From contig CAZCFT010000095.1 in NCBI GenBank assembly GCA_964498015.1, positions 1-8,588 of the forward strand: a DNA stretch of 8,588 nucleotides, read 5' to 3'. The stretch's first letter is position 1; each line of letters opens with the position of its first letter. The notes under the pieces were generated by a model. The model was not told where the DNA came from. It made no database searches and worked only from the letters and a program-made list of their open reading frames with translations. Source of the DNA: CAWEZN01 sp964498015 (GTDB lineage: Bacteria; Zixibacteria; MSB-5A5; GN15; PGXB01). Made by a program: the position numbers and the translations under genes. Positions 1 to 6,474 of this stretch are shown here, piece by piece.

Positions 1-1632
1 GTCATTATTAGCATCCCCTCGGCAGACTGCTAATAATGCCCGAAAGGCATCGACTCTTCCGTAGCCATATTGATCATCTGGAGGAGTGATGTTACCCCAT
101 TTGAGATGGGTTTGGGCAGAATTTCTTATGATATCATACACTTGGGATGATGTTAAATCCGGCCGGCGGGATAGCAGGAACGCGGCGACACCGGAAACCA
201 AGGGGCAGGCGGCTGAGGTTCCGCCAAAGGCACACCACCAGGCATTAGTATAATATCCGCAGTCAAGGTATGTTGGATTTGCACCCAATTGACCTATTTG
301 ATCTAGCGACCACAAATCACCTGCCCATCCGATATCACCGCTTGGCGCGACAACATCAAGCCCAGGGCCATGCGAGCTATATGACCAAATAGAATCATTT
401 GATTTATTTGCGCCGACCGAAATTGTCAGTGAATTGCTTGCTGGATAGATTATCCCTCCACCCCCATTACCTGAACCGCAAACGATAATGCAGCCCTTGC
501 CGCCTCTCCCAAGGTTATAGGCCCTCGAAATGGCATTATCGAGTGCAGTGGTCGCGCCGGGCTTGCTCTGTCCCCAACTGCAGGAAAGTACTGAGGCCCC
601 ATTTGTTCTGGCATAATCAAACGCTTGGGCGATTCTATACCAGTCAGCCAATATATATTCGCCAAACAGCATGTAATCTTTAACAATTTTGAGAGGCATT
701 ATTTTGACATTGGGGGCCACTGAGGCAATACCGGAATAATCAGTTTTCACAGTATCCCAACTGTTCTCGGCCGCTATCAACCCTCCACAAAGCATTCCAT
801 GCGCCGACGAATCAGGCGGTTTTGGATCGGCATCCAATTCGCCAAAATCATATCCCGGTGCTAATCTTGTTGAAGGAACCTCAAAATGCCACGCAAAGCC
901 TTCATCCAATAGCGCCACGATTAGATTGCTGTCGCCGGCCGTAATATCCCAGGCTGTTGCAGTATCCCAGCGTCCGATTATCCCTTTGATATTATATTGA
1001 CTCGAAATGAAGTAATCGCAAGCCTGTTTTCCGCACCATTCAATTTCCGGGCGAGTGTTGGGCAGAGAAAATACCGCAAATCCGGTTTCATAGTATATAT
1101 TGGCAATTTCAACGACATTGCCTGGACTGGAATCGGTCACTTTGAGAAGAAAATTATTGTGTACAAATTGGTCGGCACCTTCAACTTCGACTTTGTAGAC
1201 TAAATTCAGGCTGTCGATTGTCCCTGCTGAGATGTTATCGAAAAATTGACAGCAAAAAGTTTGACCCACGACAAAATCTATGCTATCATGCATGAGATAG
1301 AATGGATTGAAGAGATCAATCCCTTCTGTTCCAGCAAGGGTCGCCATGAGTGCGGCATAATCTATACCGACCGATAGCGAACAGGCGAAAAAATCATCAA
1401 GAACCTGTGCATTTTGGATAGTTCCCTCAATTCCATAGATTCCAGAGAGAATGGAGTCATAGCTTTCAGGTGGAATGTCCTGTGAAAATTTTATCAGGCA
1501 TTTTGTGGAGTCTATTTGCAAAGATTCTCTCTGGCCGCCTGAATAGAAATACTCGTCATTGGCATAAGTGGTCACTCCTAACATGACAATCAGAATACTA
1601 CAGGGTATCATTATTTTGTATTTCGGCATCAT
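1..1632 (-). CDS. Secreted subtilisin-like (S8) serine peptidase, C-terminus cut by window edge
   Basis: The frame is open without a stop from ATG 1632 to base 1 (544 codons seen); the true C-terminus lies outside. Residues 1-24 form a signal peptide (basic start, hydrophobic core, likely cut after TYA24), so it is exported. Residues about 45-115 resemble a propeptide/inhibitor-like N-domain. The S8 catalytic domain spans about 215-530: Asp243 in VALLDEG, His278 in SSAHGM, oxyanion Asn389 in CGSGNGG and Ser473 in GGTSAACPLVSG. All catalytic residues are present, so it is probably active, although the Asp motif is DEG (usually DTG/DSG) and the His motif is HGM (usually HGT). The last residues visible, CRGDANND (537-544), match the start of a dockerin-like calcium-binding repeat (GDxNxD), a common tail of secreted proteins in such genomes. 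ATG 1632 is chosen because a GAGGGGTG Shine-Dalgarno lies just upstream, overlapping the stop of the preceding propeller gene; ATG 1629 is the alternative. The substrate is unknown. Confidence 0.9.
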   Translation of the reverse strand, partial: MMPKYKIMIPCSILIVMLGVTTYANDEYFYSGGQRESLQIDSTKCLIKFSQDIPPESYDSILSGIYGIEGTIQNAQVLDDFFACSLSVGIDYAALMATLAGTEGIDLFNPFYLMHDSIDFVVGQTFCCQFFDNISAGTIDSLNLVYKVEVEGADQFVHNNFLLKVTDSSPGNVVEIANIYYETGFAVFSLPNTRPEIEWCGKQACDYFISSQYNIKGIIGRWDTATAWDITAGDSNLIVALLDEGFAWHFEVPSTRLAPGYDFGELDADPKPPDSSAHGMLCGGLIAAENSWDTVKTDYSGIASVAPNVKIMPLKIVKDYMLFGEYILADWYRIAQAFDYARTNGASVLSCSWGQSKPGATTALDNAISRAYNLGRGGKGCIIVCGSGNGGGGIIYPASNSLTISVGANKSNDSIWSYSSHGPGLDVVAPSGDIGWAGDLWSLDQIGQLGANPTYLDCGYYTNAWWCAFGGTSAACPLVSGVAAFLLSRRPDLTSSQVYDIIRNSAQTHLKWGNITPPDDQYGYGRVDAFRALLAVCRGDANND

Positions 1633-1644
1633 GATTTCACCCCT

Positions 1645-2682
1645 CTATTTTTTAATTTTTCTACATGTAATACCTTGCAGATATCGTTCTGGGAACTCAA
1701 ATAATTTTGCTACTCTTTTGGAATGCAAATCAATGACGATAATTCCCATGCCACCACTCACAAAATATCTTCCGTCCGGCGTTATTACAGTTAGCCAAGC
1801 AGGGAGTCCGTCAGGATAGTCGGGATCGACGCCGAAGGTTGGGACTATTGCCTCCATGGTGAATGTTTTGGCATTAAAGATACAGATGGTTCTTGATGCT
1901 GGCGGCGGCTCAAAGCCGCCATTAGGCTCGCCGTCGGCAAAGACGACAAGATCCCCATTGGGCGTAATATTCACCTCTCCAATTCCTCCTGAGAGTCTTG
2001 GAGCAAAAGAGAAAATGACTGAATCACGATTTATATCATAGACCTGAAAGAGTTTCGACCGATCGTGCCCTTGCCCAAGTACGAAAAGATATTTCTCGTC
2101 TTTTGATGCGACTACACCTGAAGGGGAGGCCCAAGGGTAATCAATGAGTTTCGAAACGAAAGGAGTTGTATTCAGATTAAGACAATAAATGTCAGCGTAT
2201 CTTTTCAGACAGTATAGCCTTTTGCCGTCAGAGGTAAATTTTCCATTAGTGATGCCACCAGTATCTGAATAGATTTTTTGAAATGTATGAGCGTCAAAGA
2301 TCTGGAGGCTATCGCGGAAAAGGGCAAAATATCGATTATCCGGAGAAACTTCAACAAAAAATCCTGTGATGTCCAATTGAGTCACAAGCTGTCTTGTCTG
2401 CATATCAACTATCGATAGTTTTTCATCGGGACAGAACATATATCTGCCGTCCGCGGAGAGTTGCGGCCATGAGCCCCAATATGGTATGTCAAAAGAATCC
2501 ACAATAGCCAGTTGTTTAGTGTTGAATACAAAGAATTTGCCATCCGGCAAATCATCTCTAAAATAAATATCATAGTCGGATTCCGACTCAACCGGCTTTG
2601 ATGGGGAATTGTCACATTTTATCAACAGGCAAATTATCGCTACAGATAAAATAAGTGACAATCCAAATAGCTTTTGTTTCAT
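1645..2682 (-). CDS. Exported beta-propeller (YVTN/WD40-like repeat) protein, probable lipoprotein
   Basis: 345 aa. The N-terminus has a hydrophobic segment (about residues 5-21) followed by LLIKC23-DNSPSK, which suggests a lipoprotein anchored at Cys23, but Lys at -1 is not a standard lipobox residue, so lipidation is uncertain. The rest is built of about seven propeller-type repeats, each with an [S/T]xDGRY-like turn and a later xxIxDxxT strand: roughly 36-70, 75-105, 111-140, 149-180, 191-226, 239-283 and 299-330. Clear examples are LSADGRYMF, VSPDNRYFAL and ITPDGRYFV. Propellers of this kind serve as binding or scaffolding surfaces; no catalytic residues can be recognised and no substrate can be assigned. 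The gene sits first in a unit with the S8 peptidase: its TAG stop is 12 bases from the peptidase ATG and overlaps its ribosome binding site, so the two are very likely co-transcribed and translationally coupled. The start is fixed by an AAGGAGGTGA Shine-Dalgarno four bases upstream. Confidence 0.8.
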   Translation of the reverse strand: MKQKLFGLSLILSVAIICLLIKCDNSPSKPVESESDYDIYFRDDLPDGKFFVFNTKQLAIVDSFDIPYWGSWPQLSADGRYMFCPDEKLSIVDMQTRQLVTQLDITGFFVEVSPDNRYFALFRDSLQIFDAHTFQKIYSDTGGITNGKFTSDGKRLYCLKRYADIYCLNLNTTPFVSKLIDYPWASPSGVVASKDEKYLFVLGQGHDRSKLFQVYDINRDSVIFSFAPRLSGGIGEVNITPNGDLVVFADGEPNGGFEPPPASRTICIFNAKTFTMEAIVPTFGVDPDYPDGLPAWLTVITPDGRYFVSGGMGIIVIDLHSKRVAKLFEFPERYLQGITCRKIKK

Positions 2683-2686
2683 ATAA

Positions 2687-2696
2687 TCACCTCCTT
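2687..2696 (-). promoter_or_regulatory. Very strong Shine-Dalgarno of the propeller gene
   Basis: On the minus strand the sequence AAGGAGGTGA ends four bases before the ATG at 2682. It is complementary to essentially the whole anti-Shine-Dalgarno of 16S rRNA, much more complete than any other ribosome binding site in this window. It fixes the start codon and suggests high translation. Confidence 0.85.
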
Positions 2697-2730
2697 GAAA
2701 CGATTTATTTTGATTACAAACCCTATCACA

Positions 2731-2758
2731 AATATAATATTCTCGAAAACTCTGTCAA
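2731..2758 (-). promoter_or_regulatory. Proximal sigma70-like promoter of the propeller/peptidase unit
   Basis: Reading on the minus strand there is a perfect -35 TTGACA (2758-2753), a 16-base spacer and TATATT (2736-2731) as -10. Transcription would start near 2724, giving a leader of about 42 bases that contains the strong Shine-Dalgarno. The -10 continues as TATATTTG, which also fits the TAnnTTTG element of Bacteroidota with TTG 19 bases upstream, so the sigma factor class is not decided. Confidence 0.6.
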
Positions 2759-2805
2759 GAAGGAAGACATATCCCGGCGCCAGAATGTGGCAGTCTTTTA
2801 AAAAA

Positions 2806-2834
2806 ATTATAGGGGGATGATTAATAATTCCCAA
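2806..2834 (-). promoter_or_regulatory. Distal sigma70-like promoter of the propeller/peptidase unit
   Basis: On the minus strand TTGGGA (2834-2829), a 17-base spacer and a consensus TATAAT (2811-2806). The -10 is perfect and the spacing ideal; the -35 matches four of six positions. Transcription would start near 2799, about 75 bases upstream of the proximal promoter start. The surrounding region is AT-rich, so a chance match is possible. Confidence 0.4.
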
Positions 2835-2859
2835 TTTTCCATTGATTCTCCCGCCCGAA

Positions 2860-2876
2860 TTATTTAATTTAAATAA
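2860..2876. repeat. 17-bp AT-rich perfect dyad, possible operator
   Basis: TTATTTAA and TTAAATAA are exact reverse complements separated by one T. The dyad lies about 26 bases upstream of the distal promoter -35 of the propeller gene. Such a site could be an operator, but in an AT-rich spacer it may be chance. No transcription factor gene is present in the window. Confidence 0.3.
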
Positions 2877-3026
2877 CCAACTTGTGCCGCATCCGGCATT
2901 AGACGGATTGAACAAGATGCCCATAATGGCTGTTACAGATTTGGATTATACCTGTAAAGAAAATCAATTTTAGCCGATATATTACTTATCGAAATTAATT
3001 AAATTATCAATCAAGCAACTTGAGGT

Positions 3027-3245
3027 ATGTTCGAGAAGAAAGACTTGAAGAAATCCGGCAATGACCGGACAAAAAAAGGGCGTCGCCAGATGGAATGGGA
3101 ACACGCCCAGAAAAAATCGCAGGAAAATAAATTTTCGGAGAAGAAAGAAAACCGCAGGCGTCAGCGTCGATTAGAGGATGATGCCGATATGGATTGGCGG
3201 GATTTGCTTATGGAAGAGGATGATGACGCACTCCGCCGCCCATGA
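3027..3245 (+). CDS. Small highly charged protein or out-of-frame N-terminal tail of RsgA
   Basis: 72 aa, extremely hydrophilic: residues 1-48 are Lys/Arg-rich (for example KKGRRQ, ENRRRQRR) and residues 49-67 are acidic (LEDDADMDWRDLLMEEDDD). No known domain, signal peptide or membrane segment is seen; it is probably disordered. The frame overlaps the rsgA start by 23 bases and ends at TGA 3243-3245, exactly where the conserved RsgA sequence (HEGIVIRG) begins in the next frame. E. coli RsgA has a similar basic then acidic N-terminal extension directly before EGIVISRFG, and that tail contributes to 30S binding. Dropping one C from the CCC at 3239-3241 would join this frame to RsgA as ...ALRR-HEGIVIRG. 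It may therefore be a tail separated by a frameshift (sequencing error, mutation or recoding) or a separate, translationally coupled small gene. The start is uncertain: GAGG lies only one base from ATG 3027. Confidence 0.55.
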   Translation: MFEKKDLKKSGNDRTKKGRRQMEWEHAQKKSQENKFSEKKENRRRQRRLEDDADMDWRDLLMEEDDDALRRP

Positions 3246-4167
3246 AGGGATAGTAATCCGCGGTCATGGCAAGTCGTTCATAGTTCGTTGTCATAATAAA
3301 AACATCTCTTGCGAAATCAGGGGCAAGTTAAAACACAAGACCCACTCGACCACTCCCGTAGCGGTGGGCGATGATGTAATCATCTCATTCAATCCCGATG
3401 GAACCGGAATGATCGAGGACATAGAAGAACGTCGTTCGATGTTTTTCCGCGCCGCTAAAGGGATTGAGGCGAAAAAGCAAATTATCGCCGCCAATTTGGA
3501 TCAGCTGGCGATTATTTCATCGGTAAAATCGCCGCCGCTCAAGACCGGACTTATCGACCGCTTTCTTGTGGCCTCCAAAGCGGGCGGACTTCAGCCATTA
3601 ATAATAATAAATAAAATTGACCTCGGAAAAACAGAGTTTCTCTTGATAGTAGAAAGAGCTTACCAATCGCTCGGTTTTCCTGTCTGTCTTGTCTCGGCTC
3701 AAACCGGCGAGGGTTGTGAAAAATTACAAGAGCTCCTGAAAGATCATAAATCAATTTTCGCCGGCCATTCCGGTGTCGGCAAATCGGCCCTTCTCAATAG
3801 ACTAATCCCAGGACTTGATCTCAAGACGGGTGAAGTATCCTCATATTCCAACAGGGGAATTCATACCACATCTTTGGTCGAGCTTTTTGCATTGTCGCAC
3901 GGAGGATTCGTCATCGACAGCCCGGGCCTAAAAGTCCTCGGCCTCTGGCAGGTGGAAAGAAACGAAGTGGCTGAGCATTATCCCGAATTCGAAAAATACA
4001 TCTCACAATGTCGATTTACCGGATGCATTCATGTCAGCGAACCTGATTGCGCCGTGAAGGAGGCCGTCGCCAACGGCACAATTCCTCAATTCCGCTATGA
4101 AAACTATGTCGCCATTTTCAACTCTATAAGCCTCACCCCCGACTACAGTCTGAGAGAGAAGAAGTAG
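3223..4167 (+). CDS. rsgA: Ribosome small subunit-dependent GTPase A (RsgA/YjeQ)
   Basis: 314 aa from ATG 3223. RsgA is a cytoplasmic circularly permuted GTPase that binds the 30S subunit late in assembly and releases assembly factor RbfA. The order of motifs shows the permutation: N-terminal OB fold (about 8-75, starting EGIVIRGHG), then G4 NKID (130-133), G5-like SAQTGEG, G1 P-loop GHSGVGKS (181-188), G2 region HTT (214-216), G3 DSPG (232-235), and a C-terminal zinc domain with Cys263, Cys268, His270 and Cys276 in the family spacing C-x4-C-x-H-x5-C. All functional residues are present. The frame stays open upstream to ATG 3178, but those residues (MMPIWIGGICLWKR) are unlike the family; ATG 3223 has GGAAG six bases upstream and ATG 3220 is nearly equivalent. 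Alone it lacks the basic N-terminal tail known in E. coli, which appears encoded by the overlapping upstream frame. It converges with thpR, with 15 bases between stops. Confidence 0.95.
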   Translation: MTHSAAHEGIVIRGHGKSFIVRCHNKNISCEIRGKLKHKTHSTTPVAVGDDVIISFNPDGTGMIEDIEERRSMFFRAAKGIEAKKQIIAANLDQLAIISSVKSPPLKTGLIDRFLVASKAGGLQPLIIINKIDLGKTEFLLIVERAYQSLGFPVCLVSAQTGEGCEKLQELLKDHKSIFAGHSGVGKSALLNRLIPGLDLKTGEVSSYSNRGIHTTSLVELFALSHGGFVIDSPGLKVLGLWQVERNEVAEHYPEFEKYISQCRFTGCIHVSEPDCAVKEAVANGTIPQFRYENYVAIFNSISLTPDYSLREKK

Positions 4168-4182
4168 CCCAAGCAGGGTGCA

Positions 4183-4740
4183 TCATTTGCCCAATTCCGC
4201 CTCAAGCAATCGATCATAGATTGGGCCGGCAGGCGTGAGAGTGGATTTGAAAAGAGACAGCGTTGATATCGGACAGTTCAGAGATTCCATCTGGTAGGTT
4301 TTGATATAACTGACCAAATCATCAAGACCATAATTCTCCTTAATTCTGCCCAGCGTGAGATGAGGGGTGAATCTTTTCTCTTCCTTTTGGAAACCAAGCT
4401 TGAATGTCTCTTCCTCGACATCATGGACGATATTTTCCAAAACCTGCACCTGCCCTGTCAGGCCGGCCCAGATCACTCTGGGGCGAGATAGGTTTGGGAA
4501 TCCGCCGATCGCATCAATCGTGCAATCCACCCTCTGATATTTTAGGGCTATTGTCTGGATAGACGATTTTATGCTGTCGATCTTGTTTTCATTTACCTCG
4601 CCCAGGAATTTGACAGTCAGGTGTATATTTTTTGGAGCTACCCATTTTACCCTGCCGCTCTTCTGTTTGAGGACAAAAATTATTTTTCCCAGAGCTTCCT
4701 CGATTTCTTTGGTCAATGGTAGAGCAATGAATAAACGCAT
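4183..4740 (-). CDS. thpR: RNA 2',3'-cyclic phosphodiesterase ThpR (LigT family)
   Basis: 185 aa, the usual length of the family. ThpR is a cytoplasmic 2H phosphoesterase that opens 2',3'-cyclic phosphate ends of RNA to 2'-phosphomonoesters; E. coli LigT also joins tRNA halves in vitro. The two signature motifs are both present: His40-Leu-Thr42 (NIHLTVKFLGEV) and His127-Leu-Thr129 (FTPHLTLGRIK), each supplying catalytic His and Thr. The start MRLFIALPL is typical of the family. It is the last gene of the pgsA-pgpA-cinA-thpR operon; its ATG shares one base with the cinA stop (TAATG), so translation is probably coupled. The physiological RNA target is unknown. Confidence 0.92.
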   Translation of the reverse strand: MRLFIALPLTKEIEEALGKIIFVLKQKSGRVKWVAPKNIHLTVKFLGEVNENKIDSIKSSIQTIALKYQRVDCTIDAIGGFPNLSRPRVIWAGLTGQVQVLENIVHDVEEETFKLGFQKEEKRFTPHLTLGRIKENYGLDDLVSYIKTYQMESLNCPISTLSLFKSTLTPAGPIYDRLLEAELGK

Positions 4741-5984
4741 TATTCCAACCCCAGTATGGTTCTTCTTATCAATTCCAATGCCGCATAGACCGACCGTCTG
4801 CGGTTTATATTACGGTCTTTGCCAAGCATCAGCTTTTTCGATCTTACCCCCCGGCCCGAAACCACCGCAATGAAAACGGTTCCGACCGGTTTATCTTCGG
4901 CGCCGCCGTCGGGGCCGGCTATTCCAGTGATCGATACGCCGTAATCGACACCGGCCTTTTCTCTAATGCCGATCGCCATCGCTTCAGCGGTCTCTGCGGA
5001 AACGGCGCCATGAGTCTCAATAGTTGCCTCCGGCACAGCGAGAAGTTCAATTTTGGAGCGATTGGAGTATGTCACCACGCCTCGTTCGAAGTAGGCCGAT
5101 GATCCGGGAACTGAGGTTATCTGTCCGGCCAGAAGCCCCGCCGTGCATGATTCAGCCGTGGCCAGCGTTTCATTTCTTTCTTTCAATAGTTTCCCGATAA
5201 CACCTTCCAGAGTATCAGCGCCTTCTCCATAAATATAGTTACCGATTGTCTCTCTCAATTGTTTGGCCAGAGTTTCGGCGGGGGAATCAGCCATTTCTCG
5301 AGTTGCCCCGAAAGATACAATTCTCAGATCGACCCCGCCATAAGATGGAAGATAGGCTAACCGTAATGGTTCCGGCAGTTTGGCAGTGAATGACATAATT
5401 TTCTCCGCGAGCGCCGATTCAATGATTCCGGTTGTCCGCAATTTTATTACCCGCAAAAAACCCGGCCGGATGCGCTCTTGCAGGAAAGGTATAAGTTCAT
5501 CGGATACCATAATCTCCATTTCCCGCGGAACTCCGGGCAGGGAAGCGAATATCTTATCACCCTCTGCAATAACAATTCCGACCGCCGAGCCGGTCTTGTT
5601 GGGAAGATAGGTCGCTCCCTGCGGCAGAAGAGCCTGATTTTGGTTAATCGAGGGCATCTTCATCCCGCGGACTTCATATCGGCGTTTTATATCTTCCAGA
5701 ACATCTTCGTGAAAAACCAGATTTCGTTTGAACACTTTGACAATCGCGCGCTTGGTAATATCATCATCGGTCGGTCCAAGTCCGCCTGTGGCTATAACCA
5801 AATTCGCCCTTTTCATTGCTTGATTAATGACTTCTTCCATGCGTTTGAGGTCATCTCCGACAGCTGTCTTGTAGGTCACCCAAAGGCCTATTTCAGCCAA
5901 TTTATTAGCGATGAAGGCGGAATTGGTGTCGATAGTATGCCCGGAGATTATTTCATCGCCTATAGTGATAATTTCGACTTCCAT
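4740..5984 (-). CDS. cinA: CinA family protein, NMN amidohydrolase (CinA/PncC)
   Basis: 414 aa, full length. The N-terminal half (1-170) is a molybdopterin-binding-like (MoaB/MogA fold) domain with ITIGDEIISG (6-15), TGGLGPTDDDITK (66-78) and SLPGVPREM (148-156), reported in the family to have ADP-ribose pyrophosphatase activity. The C-terminal domain (about 258-412) is the PncC-type nicotinamide mononucleotide deamidase with ATAESCTAGLLAG (275-287), VVTYSN (303-308), SITGIAGPDGG (351-361) and KPVGTVFIA (365-373); it converts NMN to nicotinate mononucleotide for NAD salvage. The start is well supported by CCGGAGGAAGAAA before ATG 5984 and by the canonical N-terminus. It lies 28 bases after the pgpA stop and overlaps thpR by one base. 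The historical name comes from competence-induced co-transcription with recA in Gram-positives; recA is not adjacent here. Confidence 0.95.
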   Translation of the reverse strand: MEVEIITIGDEIISGHTIDTNSAFIANKLAEIGLWVTYKTAVGDDLKRMEEVINQAMKRANLVIATGGLGPTDDDITKRAIVKVFKRNLVFHEDVLEDIKRRYEVRGMKMPSINQNQALLPQGATYLPNKTGSAVGIVIAEGDKIFASLPGVPREMEIMVSDELIPFLQERIRPGFLRVIKLRTTGIIESALAEKIMSFTAKLPEPLRLAYLPSYGGVDLRIVSFGATREMADSPAETLAKQLRETIGNYIYGEGADTLEGVIGKLLKERNETLATAESCTAGLLAGQITSVPGSSAYFERGVVTYSNRSKIELLAVPEATIETHGAVSAETAEAMAIGIREKAGVDYGVSITGIAGPDGGAEDKPVGTVFIAVVSGRGVRSKKLMLGKDRNINRRRSVYAALELIRRTILGLE

Positions 5985-6012
5985 TTTTCTTCCTCCGGCA
6001 AATTATCAATTA

Positions 6013-6474
6013 TTACTGATAACAACCAATAACAAAAATTATCAAACGACTTAATAAATTAGCCTGAATTCCGGCGACAACATCATCGGCGGTGACTCCC
6101 CACCCGCGGGGCAGTTTTTCGGCGGCATTGGCCGGAAAGAATTTTACCGTGTCCAGCGCCCGAAAAGCTAAAAAGGCGATGACATAATTCAAGAGAGAGA
6201 AGGGCACCATAATCAGCGTAATAAACATCCCTGCCCATTCATCGATGACTATCTTCTTGGCATCATGGCCGAGTATTGGTTCTGCTTTTCCTGCAATATA
6301 GATGGATAGAAGCAAGGTAATTATTGCCACTGCCGGCAAAAGCAAGGGCTCATGGCTAATGAGAAAATAGGCAATAAGCCAGGCAGGAATAGTTCCGGTT
6401 GTTCCTGGGACGATAGGACTGTAGCCGGAATAAAATCCAGATGCGGCCAGTTTAATGAAAGCAGATTTTTTCAT
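6013..6474 (-). CDS. pgpA: Phosphatidylglycerophosphatase A
   Basis: 153 aa, typical for PgpA. This inner-membrane enzyme dephosphorylates phosphatidylglycerophosphate to phosphatidylglycerol, the step after PgsA. Family motifs in order are SGYSPIVPGTTGT (16-28), HDAKKIVIDEWAGM (70-83), with the conserved acidic IVIDE, FRALDTVKFFP (104-114; family form FRxFDxxKPxP) and RGWGVTADDVVAGIQAN (123-139), with the paired Asp130-Asp131. Hydrophobic segments lie near 30-60, 83-106 and 138-150. Its ATG overlaps the pgsA stop as ATGA (6471-6474), so the two successive enzymes of the pathway are translationally coupled. Confidence 0.93.
   Translation of the reverse strand: MKKSAFIKLAASGFYSGYSPIVPGTTGTIPAWLIAYFLISHEPLLLPAVAIITLLLSIYIAGKAEPILGHDAKKIVIDEWAGMFITLIMVPFSLLNYVIAFLAFRALDTVKFFPANAAEKLPRGWGVTADDVVAGIQANLLSRLIIFVIGCYQ

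Larger units (their letters stand above)
2683..3026. other. Divergent intergenic region between the propeller gene and the rsgA unit
   Basis: No convincing gene lies here. The minus-strand half carries the strong Shine-Dalgarno and two promoter candidates for the propeller gene. Near the middle is a perfect AT-rich inverted repeat, TTATTTAA-T-TTAAATAA (2860-2876), that could bind a regulator. For the plus-strand rsgA unit I find only weak promoter candidates (for example TATATT at 2978-2983 without a good -35). Confidence 0.6.

Noticed and set aside
450..686. 78-aa minus-strand frame
   Set aside because: It lies inside the S8 peptidase gene in another frame of the same strand; the peptidase frame carries the oxyanion Asn motif in this stretch.
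2679..2924. 81-aa minus-strand frame overlapping the propeller start by ATGA
   Set aside because: It runs through both promoter candidates and the strong Shine-Dalgarno, has no family resemblance and no ribosome binding site of its own; the ATGA overlap is coincidental.
3178..3222. Upstream start of rsgA at ATG 3178
   Set aside because: The extra 15 residues (MMPIWIGGICLWKR...) are hydrophobic and unlike any RsgA N-terminus, and the overlapping frame here looks coding; ATG 3223 has a better-placed ribosome binding site.
4165..4190. Bidirectional terminator between convergent rsgA and thpR
   Set aside because: Only 15 bases separate the stops, and the repeated GCCCAA hexamers are direct, not inverted; no stem with a T tract is found.
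5478..6032. 184-aa plus-strand frame
   Set aside because: It is antisense to cinA, whose motifs are unambiguous; the translated sequence resembles no protein family.
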